A stretch of 34,595 nucleotides of DNA from Pseudomonas kielensis (lineage in GTDB: Bacteria; Pseudomonadota; Gammaproteobacteria; Pseudomonadales; Pseudomonadaceae): the NCBI RefSeq assembly GCF_014236655.1, contig NZ_JACMYG010000042.1:1-34595 (forward strand), given 5' to 3'. The position numbers and the translations under genes were made by a program. This document shows, in pieces, positions 7,740-15,307 of the stretch; within the stretch, counting starts at the first letter, position 1, and every line of letters begins with the position of its first letter. The notes under the pieces were generated by a model that had not been told where the DNA came from, made no database searches, and saw nothing but the letters and a program-made list of their open reading frames with translations.

Positions 7740-7784
7740 TATTTGAGCCTTGAAGGGCCGCGGCAGAGGCTGCCGCGGAGCGGG

Positions 7785-8426
7785 TTAGGGGAACATCGCG
7801 CCCATGGAGTTAAGGAGCGCTACCTGCTCGGCATCCGGCATCTGGCCGCCGACATCTACTACGTTCATTTGTGCCACGGGTAGTGGGTGCTCTTCCGCCG
7901 GTTGCAAGGCCGGAGGGGAGGGCGCTGGAACTACCGCTGCTTGGGCGGCTGCGATTCCTGGTACGGGTAGATCGGAATCGGTATGCCGATGGGCCTCAGG
8001 AGGCTGCGGTTCAGATGGCGGCTGTAAGGCCGGTTGAGGATCATGCGTCACTGCCGAATTGGACAGAGCAGGTTCCTCGGAATGGCCTGTTGCTGGCGGG
8101 CGACCCCCAGCTTTGGCCGTTACCGATCGCTGCTTGGGAATGCGTTTGCGAGGTCTCGCGTTGAGAGGTTCTCGAGCCCCTTGGGAGCCCACTGAAATCA
8201 ATCCGCCGGGGCCAGACAAGACTTTGTTCAACGCGTCGTCGAGGGTCCCGGCTTCACTGTGCTGAATAAACCATTGGTAAAAAACCCCCCTGATTAATGG
8301 GGTGTCATTTCCATATGGAAGTTCAGACATAAACTCCAGTAAGCCTGGGCACACTGCATCCTTGAGGATTAGGTTAATTCGCCGTTCCGTTTCGTCTGGA
8401 TCGTAAACCCGTACGAGCTTAGCCAT
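7785..8426 (-). CDS. ParR/StbB-like partition adaptor, inferred from position
   Basis: The product is 213 residues. It overlaps the end of the parM-type gene by eight bases, as expected for a coupled parM-parR or stbA-stbB pair. The first 85 residues (MAKLVRVYDPDETERRINLIL and onward) are compact and could form a ribbon-helix-helix DNA-binding unit that binds a centromere. Residues from about 95 on form a long Pro/Ala/Gln-rich linker with repeated PxxPP patterns. The last 25 residues (ADAEQVALLNSMGAMF-like) form a short amphipathic end that could contact the filament. The linker is much longer than in typical ParR proteins. Assignment rests on gene order, not on sequence identity. Confidence 0.6.
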   Translation of the reverse strand: MAKLVRVYDPDETERRINLILKDAVCPGLLEFMSELPYGNDTPLIRGVFYQWFIQHSEAGTLDDALNKVLSGPGGLISVGSQGAREPLNARPRKRIPKQRSVTAKAGGRPPATGHSEEPALSNSAVTHDPQPALQPPSEPQPPEAHRHTDSDLPVPGIAAAQAAVVPAPSPPALQPAEEHPLPVAQMNVVDVGGQMPDAEQVALLNSMGAMFP

Positions 8427-9450
8427 TCGCAGCTACCAGTTGTTTGGCGCCAACAGATGCCCGGATAAGTTGCCCCAGTGCATATCGGGCAAAACCTTCA
8501 GCCACTGACCAGCGAGAGTTTTCCATCAGCAGACTGTGTTTCCAGGTTTGAGAGGTAATGGCATGAATTGCCTCAGCGCTGCCACCGGCGATCAAAATAC
8601 CGTTCAAGGATCGGGCGTCATCAGCGAACAATGAATTACCCTTCGAAATAATCTCTTGAACTACATGGCTCTGTGCTTGCAGGACTTCGTTTGCAATCGG
8701 AATTTCTTCACCGAACTGGAAAAGCGTTTTCGTGCGGAATGCTTCCTCACATTCAACCAGACTTGCGGTCAAATCTCTTTTTGCGAGTACGCGGCGCAGT
8801 TGTTCAGCTGCCGCGCTCATTCCCGAGCAGGAGTCAGCACCACGCTCAATATATTGGCCCTCTTTCATTAGAAGAAAGTCCGTTGAGAAGTGGCCGCCCT
8901 CAATTACTCCGTAGGATTTGGTGCGTCCACCAGGGCCAATCAACTTGTCCTTGATTGGCATGCCCGATTTATCAAGGACGTAGTCGCAATAAGCACCCAT
9001 CGGCTGAGGAAGGGCTTTGATCTCAACTCCATTCGGAAGTGCCTGTTTGGTTCTTTCAATCAGACGCTCTTGGCGAGTGCCGTAAAGTTTCGAGGGAGTG
9101 CCAATAACTACATATGCACTGTCCAGATTGGGAACGCCGGCTTTGTGCAGCCGGGTGAATGCGGACTTCACCAGCGCCAGGTATTCCGGGGTATCGGTCC
9201 AGTCATCATTCAGGCCGATCGACGAGGTGAGGTTGCCTTGGAGGCGGGCAGTATCGCCAGTGAAGTAGGCTTTCCCGTCGACAATTTCGGTTTCCGCTTT
9301 CGCTCGCTCGGCTGTGGTTGGGTCGGTCAATTCGACCGCAGGAACCGCCAGGGTAGGGTAAATGATAGAAAAACGAGTCCCTTCAGTGTAAGCAACCACT
9401 TTAATGGCGCTTCGACCCGCATCCAGACCGACAACTGTGCGACTTTTCAT
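8419..9450 (-). CDS. parM: ParM/StbA-type actin-like plasmid segregation ATPase
   Basis: The product is 343 residues with the actin-fold nucleotide-binding motifs: phosphate-1 GLDAGRSAIKV (8-18), phosphate-2 VIEGGHFSTDF (182-192) and adenosine motif ILIAGGSAEAI (285-295). In type II plasmid partition such proteins form filaments that push apart plasmid copies held by an adaptor bound to a centromere. The downstream overlapping gene is the expected adaptor, and the upstream region has repeats and a promoter. ATGAGG is a weak ribosome binding site upstream of the start. The symbol reflects the class; I cannot say whether it is closest to ParM, StbA or another plasmid actin. Confidence 0.85.
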   Translation of the reverse strand: MKSRTVVGLDAGRSAIKVVAYTEGTRFSIIYPTLAVPAVELTDPTTAERAKAETEIVDGKAYFTGDTARLQGNLTSSIGLNDDWTDTPEYLALVKSAFTRLHKAGVPNLDSAYVVIGTPSKLYGTRQERLIERTKQALPNGVEIKALPQPMGAYCDYVLDKSGMPIKDKLIGPGGRTKSYGVIEGGHFSTDFLLMKEGQYIERGADSCSGMSAAAEQLRRVLAKRDLTASLVECEEAFRTKTLFQFGEEIPIANEVLQAQSHVVQEIISKGNSLFADDARSLNGILIAGGSAEAIHAITSQTWKHSLLMENSRWSVAEGFARYALGQLIRASVGAKQLVAANG

Positions 9451-9549
9451 TCTGAAAAAACCTCATTAAATCAATTGCATAAAGGTGGAGTTCTATGTGC
9501 ACTGCGCAATGCTCACCACCCAGTGGGAAATCAGTACTGCCTACTTCAT

Positions 9550-9600
9550 ACTGCGCATTGTCTAAGTTTAAGATACATAACACGTATTGACAATACAGAT
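9550..9600. promoter_or_regulatory. Divergent par control region with overlapping CACGTA operator
   Basis: On the minus strand TTGTCA (9593-9588), a 17-base spacer and TAAACT (9570-9565) form a likely parM promoter. The spacer contains TACGTGTTATGTAT, of which 14 bases recur exactly near 28168. On the plus strand ACATAACACGTA (9575-9586) is followed after two bases by GACAAT, matching the CACGTA-N2-(-10) layout seen elsewhere and possibly serving the gene at 9678. A bound regulator would overlap both promoters. Confidence 0.55.
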
Positions 9601-9643
9601 AGAATCCACAGAGAATCCGCCCCGAACGCACCCCCCCTGGTGC

Positions 9644-9696
9644 GGCTATACACAACCCCCCGGGCAACGCTTAAACAATGGCTATACACAACCCCC
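9644..9696 (+). repeat. Two direct repeats in the presumed par centromere region
   Basis: GGCTATACACAACCCCC occurs at 9644-9660 and again at 9680-9696, 36 bases apart. The second copy covers the start codon of the gene at 9678. A second short pair, ACTGCGCAATG/ACTGCGCATTG, lies at 9501-9511 and 9550-9560. Their position upstream of parM fits a centromere or autoregulatory site, but this is inference. Confidence 0.5.
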
Positions 9697-10202
9697 CCAG
9701 CATCGACGATTTCGAGGACCTTCGGAGGCTTGCCAAGAACTCGGTGGACACCGCCGTCGACTACCTGATTCGGATCGACACCCTGCTAATGCGCATGGGC
9801 GAACTGCTCTACGTCATGCAGCCCTTCCAGTCCGGCAGAATTGCGATTGATTTCAACCATCACCGGGGCCAGGCGAAACCCTTCATCCGGGTGTACAGAA
9901 AACTCCGGGCAGGCAAGGGCAAATGGACCTCTACCAACGTCAGCCATCAAGGTCTGACCAAGAGAGTCAAGCGATCCCGTGAGTTCGAGCCCAACCACAA
10001 ACTCATGCTGGTCTTGTGCGAGCGGATCACGAAACTCTTCGAACTGCGTGGGCAAATGCATGATCGACTTCGTTACCTGATGCATGGCGTATCTCTTTCG
10101 GTCAGCAAGCGTGGAACGGAACTTGATGAACTTGAGGCCTTGGTCAACGGCATGCTTGATCGAGTTGAAATGCAATTCGAAGGGGAGATGGAAGTGGAGT
10201 AA
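9678..10202 (+). CDS. Protein of unknown function divergent from parM
   Basis: The product is a 174-residue, strongly charged, largely helical protein. The middle carries basic patches (RKLRAGKGKWTSTN, LTKRVKRSREF) and the C-terminus ends in an acidic helix (VEMQFEGEMEVE). No family recognised. The ATG lies within a repeat and lacks a Shine-Dalgarno. The good coding composition and the downstream terminator support it as a gene. Divergence from parM across a shared control region suggests a plasmid-maintenance role, which is inference only. Confidence 0.7.
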   Translation: MAIHNPPSIDDFEDLRRLAKNSVDTAVDYLIRIDTLLMRMGELLYVMQPFQSGRIAIDFNHHRGQAKPFIRVYRKLRAGKGKWTSTNVSHQGLTKRVKRSREFEPNHKLMLVLCERITKLFELRGQMHDRLRYLMHGVSLSVSKRGTELDELEALVNGMLDRVEMQFEGEMEVE

Positions 10203-10223
10203 TCAACCAGGGTAGTTAATCGA

Positions 10224-10257
10224 AAGCCTCAACGCGTACCTGTGTTGGGGCTTTTTT
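10224..10257 (+). terminator. Rho-independent terminator
   Basis: AAGCCTCAAC (10224-10233) pairs with GTTGGGGCTT with one wobble, and six T residues follow. It ends the gene at 9678-10202. Confidence 0.85.
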
Positions 10258-10258
10258 G

Positions 10259-10437
10259 TTGCCGAGTCGAACGAGAAGCCTAACGGTGGTGGGCCAAGTC
10301 AGAACCGGGCTTTGGCAAAGACGGACCAGAAGCCTAACGGTGGTATGCGAAGTTAGACCTGAGGCTTTGGCAGAGTCGAACCAGAATCCTGACGGTAATA
10401 TGCTGAGCTGAACTGAGGCTTTACCTGAGGCGAGAAC
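10259..10437 (+). repeat. Three tandem copies of a 55-bp repeat
   Basis: Units begin at 10274, 10328 and 10383 (54, 55 and about 55 bases), each starting AGAAGCCTAACGGTGGT or a close variant. A partial unit precedes at about 10259. Within each unit AAGCCT and AAC can pair with GTT and AGGCTT, so each unit can form a hairpin. The array does not encode a convincing protein. Its place beside the partition genes suggests a centromere-like or iteron array. Confidence 0.75.
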
Positions 10438-10699
10438 AAACCTGATTGCTGAGAATTACTTTCTGCTAATCGATGGCAGGCGGAGTTTCTGTTATGCGAT
10501 CCCCATTTCAATTCAACGGCTGCACGCCTCCCGCGCCCCATCCCTTTAATTAATTTAATTTCTTTTTCTCCTTCGGCGTCGTTGTTCTTCCGGTACTTGT
10601 ACGCCTGGCACTTGTGTCGAAATCTCTTTTGCATCTGCTGGTACTTCCTCTGGCTATTCCGCTTCGCCATGGCGCCGCCTGTTGTTCTGCTGACACTTG

Positions 10700-11164
10700 T
10701 TGCAGATCCACTTCTGCCACTGGCTCTTTCCTCTCTGCCGGTTCTCACTTCGATGGTTCTGCTGCTGCATACTCCGCCGCCTCAGCTGCTTCTGTTCTTT
10801 CCATTCTCTTTTTCCACTTGCCGCTTCATCTCTGGTAGTTCTACCTCTTCCCGATGCAACTGATGATTCCTTCTCTGATCTGCGGGTGTAAGTTCGTTCT
10901 CTGGCGCTATCATGTACTCCGGTGTATCTGGCACTTGTGCCCTCTTTGGTTTGGCTTGTTGGTCCTTTGCCTCTGGTTCCACCGCATCTTTTGCTGGCGC
11001 TGAGGTACGCGCTTTTCTGTCAGCGTGAGCATAACCATTTGTGTCAATTCTGCGTTCACCTCCTGGGCTGACCTGTAGCGATCCGTCGGTGCCGAAACCG
11101 CTGGTTGGCTGAGTGATCCATGCGCGGATGCCAAGCGAATCACCGGCTTCTCGGTGATGACCAC
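10700..11164 (-). pseudogene. Decayed Glu/Gln/Ala-rich gene, several frameshifts
   Basis: No single frame is open, but protein-like stretches follow one another on the minus strand in different frames. They are MVITEKPVIRLASAHGSL with SAQEVNAELTQMVMLTLTEK (from 11164), then PAKDAVEPEAKDQQAKPKRA and LHREEVELPEMKRQVEKENG (ending at 10782), then EAAEAAEYAAAEPSK and EPVAEVDLQQVSAEQQA (about 10700-10790). The plus strand here gives only Leu/Phe/Ser-rich shadow frames. I read it as the remnant of one charged, helical protein with two or three indels. The stretch 10441-10700 holds only continuation frames I would not call. Confidence 0.35.
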
Positions 11165-11682
11165 CAGGTGGGATCTGACGGGGTGGAAGAGCGGGCAGGC
11201 TGAGAAGGATGCGACGGGGGGTTAGAGCGGTGGGGCAGGGCAGGGGCGCGGTGTCGGATGCGTCACGTCTGGAATGCTGCTAGCGGTGGCGGGCGATGTC
11301 GCACCTGATGCTGGGCACGGTCGGGCGTGGCGCTGGTCGATCGGCGGCTTTGCGCTGCGCACCTTCGTTCTGGCGGCCCTGCGATGGTGGGCGGAGCCGG
11401 TTTGCGGCTTGGCCCCAGGTCTGATCAGAGTCAGCTTCCTTCTGCTCGGTGCCTTCGGTGCAGCGGGCTAACGGCGTAGGGCGGGGTGAGCGTGGGCTTG
11501 CAGCATGCGCTGTCCTTCTCAGCTGGATATGCCTTCTGTGGAGCGACGGTCTTGCGCCTTTAGCCCGGTCCCTCCTTTGGGTTCCGCTGCCGGCGATCTG
11601 CGCCTCATCCCGAATCATGGGTGCGGCTGGCTGCTGGCGGATTGGCCGACGCCCGTGACTGGCTTTTAGGGGCCTGCCTAGG
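11165..11682. other. GC-rich stretch without a confident gene
   Basis: This 500-base interval has open frames on both strands but none I can support. A plus-strand frame at 11274-11471 would encode a 65-residue protein with two hydrophobic segments (GGFALRTFVLAALRWWAEPV, SFLLLGAFGAAG), but it has no ribosome binding site. A minus-strand frame at 11280-11618 is Arg/Pro-rich and looks like a GC-rich artefact. The interval separates the decayed gene from the iteron-like repeats. Confidence 0.4.
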
Positions 11683-11870
11683 CATAAATGGTTGGGCAGT
11701 GATGTGGGCTTTATGCTGGCGCTCTGGCATAAATGGTTGGTCGATCACTCGATGGCTTTGCCCGGGCATCGTGCATAAATGGTTGTGCAAACAATCTATA
11801 ACACGTACCTATAAAATAGGTTGCGACGATCTAAATCTATGTGTATCGTTGAGACATAAATGGTTGTGCA
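11682..11870 (+). repeat. Four iteron-like direct repeats
   Basis: CATAAATGGTTG occurs at 11683, 11728, 11774 and 11855. The fuller form is GCATAAATGGTTG(G/T)(G/T)C and all copies are on the same strand. The first three are 45-46 bases apart and the fourth is 81 bases further on. Direct repeats of this kind are typical of plasmid replication origins or autoregulated operators. No replication initiator gene is next to them in this window, so an operator role for the following operon is as likely as an origin. Confidence 0.7.
11802..11817 (+). promoter_or_regulatory. CACGTA-N2-TATAAAAT promoter of the helicase operon
   Basis: ATAACACGTA (11798-11807) is followed after CC by TATAAAAT (11810-11817). 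No good -35 is visible at 16-18 bases, which suggests that a regulator helps or blocks polymerase. It lies between the third and fourth iteron-like repeats and 67 bases upstream of the start at 11884. Confidence 0.6.
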
Positions 11871-11883
11871 CTAGGAGCCGCAG

Positions 11884-12174
11884 ATGGCCAAGTTCGGATT
11901 GATCAAATGGGTAGGGAAGGCGCTGGTCTGCATCGCTCTGCCACTGGCGTGCGCTCTGTTTGCTACCTACGCCAAGCACCATCTGCCGGGCTGGGCGTTT
12001 GCCCTGTCTTTGCTACTGGTCGTGGCTGGCTCCGTCCCGGCGGTGTTGTTCTTCAACCTGTTCCGCGACAGCAGGTCAAAAGCTCCAGGCAAACGCTTTG
12101 AATTCAGCAAGCAAGAAGATGAGTGGGATGACCTGTTCAGCCCATGGCACCGCGACGACGACGATCGCAACTAA
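11884..12174 (+). CDS. Small two-TM membrane protein
   Basis: The product is 96 residues. Residues 7-27 (IKWVGKALVCIALPLACALF) and 36-60 (GWAFALSLLLVVAGSVPAVLF) are hydrophobic helices, followed by a charged tail ending in DDDDRN. TAGGAG precedes the ATG. It is the first gene of the plus-strand operon and ends 25 bases before the helicase start. No family recognised. Confidence 0.75.
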   Translation: MAKFGLIKWVGKALVCIALPLACALFATYAKHHLPGWAFALSLLLVVAGSVPAVLFFNLFRDSRSKAPGKRFEFSKQEDEWDDLFSPWHRDDDDRN

Positions 12175-12199
12175 AACCGAAACCACAAGGAGGCCGGCA

Positions 12200-14071
12200 A
12201 TGGCCGCATTAGCATTCACCCCAAACACTGAGCAGGCTGTTGCTCTGGCGAGCACCGCGCACCGTTTGCTCGTTCGTGCCAAAGCCGGTACTGGCAAGAC
12301 CGCCCTGTTGATCGAGCACGCTCGACGCAAACCTCAGCTGAAACTTCTGTATGTCACTTTCGGCAAGGCCAACCAAGAAGACGCAGCTGCCCGCTTTCCG
12401 TCCAACGTCGCCACCAAAACCAGCCATGGTCTTGCGTGGGAGGTAGGCGGTCAGTTCAAGAAGACGGGCAAGCAGGGCGAGTTGTTTCCGTCCCAGTTGG
12501 CCAAGGCCTACAACATTCCGATGGCCTTTGCCCGGCACCTGCGCGAGACCCTGCACAACTTCATGGTGTCCGCAGACAACGAGATCCTGGCGTCGCACGT
12601 ACCGTCGATGATCTCCGCCGCCGATAAGCCCAAAGTAGTGGAGTGGGCCGTACTGGTGTGGTCGGATCTGCAACGCCTGCGTCAATGGTCCCGAGGCTGC
12701 GGCGAAAGCCAGGCTCAACGTGCCGAGTTCCTCGACACCACACCACTGCGCATGCCGCATGATGGTTACCTCAAACTGTGGGCAATGAGCGAGCCGGATC
12801 TGAGCCACCGTTACGACGAGATTCTGCTGGATGAGTACCAGGACACCAACCCGGTCTTTGCCGCGGTGATCCTGCGTCAGACCTGCCCGGTGCGTTTGGC
12901 CGGTGACGACTTCCAGAGCATCTTCGGCTTCCGCGGGGCATTCAACGCTTTCGATCCGGCGCAATTCGATGAGGTGGTCACCATCTCGGAAAGCCACCGC
13001 TTTGGCCCCGCGATTGCCCAGCTGGCGACCATGCTGTTGAGCGAGTTCGCCGGCGAACAGGAACCGGTGCGTTCGTCGCGGTTGGATCTCGCTACTCGCT
13101 TTGAGGTAGACCGTACCAAGCCATACGCAATCATCGGCCGTACCAACGCTCGACTGTTTGCCAGCGCCGTAGCCCTATTGGGCACCAAGCGCCTGCACTT
13201 CGTGGGTGGGATCGACGAGTACCCATTCGAAAAACTGGTTGAGGTACACCACCTGCGTGCCAACACTGGGGCTCAGCTGCGTGATCCTCTGATCAGTGCC
13301 TTTGCTTCGTTCGCCCAACTGGAGGCGTACGCCCAGGATACCGACGACAAGGAGATCCACTCCCTGATCAGTGTCGCCAAGCAGTACGGCGATCAGATCC
13401 CGTCGCTGGTCAGCCAGATCAAGGCCGCCAGCGTCAGCAAAATCGAGGACGCTGACGTTGCACTGCTGACTGCCCACCGCTCCAAGGGCTTGGAATTCCC
13501 GCAGCTGGTCCTGCTCGGCGATTTCCACAACCTGATCACCGACGGTGGCTTGCCGCTGGTGCTGGACACCCCTGAGCTGCGTCAGGAACTGCACCTGCTG
13601 TACGTGGCATTGACCCGGGCGATGTCGGCCATTGAGCTGAATGAGCAAATCCTGGCGATCGTGCGCTACTGCGAAACCGCCGGCCGAGTCGGTACTGCGG
13701 CTTTGGCGGCTTCGAACAGCACCAAACAAGGTGGGGGGGCTGCTCTGGTTGTTGAGGGTGAACCAGAGGGTGCGTTCGCCGCGGTTGAGTACGGCGTGGG
13801 CGCGTTCGCCAATGTCGCCGAGCTGGTGGGCTCGGATGCGGCGCTCTTGTTCGACGGTGATGAACTGGAATCACGCATCGAACTGGCCATTCTGCGTCAG
13901 GGCCTGCTGACGGCGGCCGGTCTGGCGGACGCCCTGGGCGGTTCGGTTGCCGAAGTCGCCGATGCGGTGGCCACGATGGTGCATTGCGGCCGGCTGTCGG
14001 CGGTGCTGTTCCTTGATTGTGAGGCGGTCACTCAGCGTCTGGTCAACAACATCCAGCTGGATGCGGCCTGA
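12200..14071 (+). CDS. UvrD/Rep-like superfamily 1 helicase
   Basis: The start is the ATG after AAGGAGG, giving 623 residues; the frame is open further upstream but overlaps the previous gene. All SF1A helicase motifs can be seen: Q-motif region FTPNTEQ, Walker A AKAGTGKT (27-34), Walker B DEYQDTN (about 211-217), motif III GDDFQSIFGFRG (about 235-246), SHRFG (about 264), motif V TAHRSKGLEF (about 424-433) and motif VI LLYVALTRA (about 466-474). Such enzymes unwind DNA 3' to 5' using ATP. It is shorter than UvrD or Rep. The last 150 residues are Ala/Gly/Val-rich, lack a PcrA-type tail and may form a winged-helix end (LADALGGSVAEVADAVATMV). The role could be replication, recombination or defence. 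Confidence 0.9.
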   Translation: MAALAFTPNTEQAVALASTAHRLLVRAKAGTGKTALLIEHARRKPQLKLLYVTFGKANQEDAAARFPSNVATKTSHGLAWEVGGQFKKTGKQGELFPSQLAKAYNIPMAFARHLRETLHNFMVSADNEILASHVPSMISAADKPKVVEWAVLVWSDLQRLRQWSRGCGESQAQRAEFLDTTPLRMPHDGYLKLWAMSEPDLSHRYDEILLDEYQDTNPVFAAVILRQTCPVRLAGDDFQSIFGFRGAFNAFDPAQFDEVVTISESHRFGPAIAQLATMLLSEFAGEQEPVRSSRLDLATRFEVDRTKPYAIIGRTNARLFASAVALLGTKRLHFVGGIDEYPFEKLVEVHHLRANTGAQLRDPLISAFASFAQLEAYAQDTDDKEIHSLISVAKQYGDQIPSLVSQIKAASVSKIEDADVALLTAHRSKGLEFPQLVLLGDFHNLITDGGLPLVLDTPELRQELHLLYVALTRAMSAIELNEQILAIVRYCETAGRVGTAALAASNSTKQGGGAALVVEGEPEGAFAAVEYGVGAFANVAELVGSDAALLFDGDELESRIELAILRQGLLTAAGLADALGGSVAEVADAVATMVHCGRLSAVLFLDCEAVTQRLVNNIQLDAA

Positions 14072-14106
14072 TATGCGTGACTCACTGATCGGTGATGGGG
14101 GCTGCC

Positions 14107-14508
14107 ATGGCGGATGACTTCATACGCATCGTGTACAGGCGCGAAGTCGGCGGGAAATCGAAGCGGACCTCAGTCTCGATTGACCCGATGATGTTCGAAA
14201 TCTTCAGCCAGGTGCGCGGAGGCATCTCCGAAGCCCGAGCCGTGCTGAAGGTGTGGGCGATGGAAGCGGACGCCGATCGGACCGAGTCCAACTGGCGCAT
14301 CGGTAACTCGCGGCTGGTTCAACAGCGGATGTCGGTGGAGATCCTCGAGGCGGTCAAGTTGGGGATTGCCGCCCGCAAGTTGAATCAGCCAAAGGGCGGG
14401 AAGGGGAAAAGTCGCGGCGCCGGCCGGGCCACCGTTTCGGTGGATGGCGGCGAGGGGTCGCAGCAATTGCCGGCGGTGACCGGTCACCTGGAGGTGGAAC
14501 ATGATTGA
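14107..14508 (+). CDS. Ribbon-helix-helix-like small DNA-binding protein
   Basis: The product is 133 residues from the ATG preceded by GGGGG; GTG 14092 and ATG 14095 are alternatives. Residues about 18-50 (KRTSVSIDPMMFEIFSQVRG and the following helix) have the strand-helix-helix pattern of ribbon-helix-helix proteins. A basic Gly/Lys linker (PKGGKGKSRGAGRA) follows. The gene ends by overlapping the next start by eight bases, so the two are translationally coupled. DNA binding is inferred. Confidence 0.65.
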   Translation: MADDFIRIVYRREVGGKSKRTSVSIDPMMFEIFSQVRGGISEARAVLKVWAMEADADRTESNWRIGNSRLVQQRMSVEILEAVKLGIAARKLNQPKGGKGKSRGAGRATVSVDGGEGSQQLPAVTGHLEVEHD

Positions 14509-15184
14509 TCATTCAAGCACGGGCCCGGCCGCGGCTCGTCCGCCACTAACGATGGCACAATTCGTCATGCTGCGGTCTCTGGGCCGGGAGGGCAGTTGGG
14601 CCGAAGGCGATACCCCCCTCTGGAAAGTATCGCGGCACTGGTCACACAGCCGCGAGCACTCGGTTGAGGCGATGGAAGCGTGTTGGGATCTGGAGCGCGT
14701 GGGGCTGGTGGTGAGTGCGCCGCGTACCTGCTGCGAGGCGCACCTTGGCGCGAAGGTGTTCACCTTGTCCGAGCGGGGCAAGGCGATGCTGGTCCGCATC
14801 AATGGCCACCGGCGGGCACCGTTACTCGCGCAGTGGATGCACACCAACGAGATACTGGCACTGGCCCGGGCGTGTGTGGCGGTGACTGCCGTTGAACCGG
14901 CCGCGGTGGTGCAGCTGATCCTGGCACAGGCGCAGCACGAGAGTGCTTTGGGGCTGGGTATCTACGAAGAACGGTTTGTGAAGTTGGTCAAGTCGGCACG
15001 CAAAGTTGCAGCTGGGCGTTCTGTGCGCGATTTGTCGGAGCTGGATGGGGCGTTGCGAAGCAGCACGAGCGTGCCGCCGGAGTTCGCTGACTCTATCGCT
15101 TCCGTACTCAGCCAGCAACCGCCGCGTGTCACGTTGCCCGATCAACTGCATGAGGCAACCGAACAGGAACGGGCATTGAACTGA
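14501..15184 (+). CDS. Winged-helix-like protein of unknown function
   Basis: The product is 227 residues. The start ATG overlaps the previous gene and follows CTGGAGGTGG, a strong ribosome binding site. Residues about 18-100 (MAQFVMLRSLGREGSW, VEAMEACWDLERVGLVVSAP, LTSERGK-like LSERGKAMLV) look like a winged-helix unit of the MarR or PadR kind. The C-terminal half is helical and unassigned. A copy of the 16-base motif CACTAACGATGGCACA lies inside the gene at 14544-14559. Confidence 0.65.
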   Translation: MIDHSSTGPAAARPPLTMAQFVMLRSLGREGSWAEGDTPLWKVSRHWSHSREHSVEAMEACWDLERVGLVVSAPRTCCEAHLGAKVFTLSERGKAMLVRINGHRRAPLLAQWMHTNEILALARACVAVTAVEPAAVVQLILAQAQHESALGLGIYEERFVKLVKSARKVAAGRSVRDLSELDGALRSSTSVPPEFADSIASVLSQQPPRVTLPDQLHEATEQERALN

Positions 15185-15266
15185 ACCAGGCGCTGTACCA
15201 CCTGCAAAAAGTAATTCCGGCTTGACCAATCATACAGGCGAACCATTCGCCAAATTCTGCCTATAT

Positions 15267-15290
15267 CACGTATTGGTACGTGTGTAGAAT
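15267..15290 (+). promoter_or_regulatory. Palindromic operator next to a -10 hexamer
   Basis: CACGTA and TACGTG form a perfect inverted repeat with a four-base centre (15267-15282). TAGAAT (15285-15290) follows after two bases. This is a two-sided version of the CACGTA box found at other promoters. The start codon of the DUF2726 gene is 18 bases further on. Confidence 0.6.
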
Positions 15291-15307
15291 TAAAAAAAGG
15301 AGCTAAG

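Noticed and set aside
10353..10670. Minus-strand frame of 105 codons starting MAKRNSQRKYQQM
   Set aside because: It is a Lys/Gln/Arg-rich artefact of the purine-rich strand, has no ribosome binding site and runs through the 55-bp tandem repeats.
10582..10863. Plus-strand frame that looks like a membrane protein
   Set aside because: Leu/Phe/Ser-rich only because it is the complement of the purine-rich decayed gene.
12209..12997. Long minus-strand frame opposite the helicase
   Set aside because: Shadow of a high-GC gene; the plus strand has all helicase motifs.
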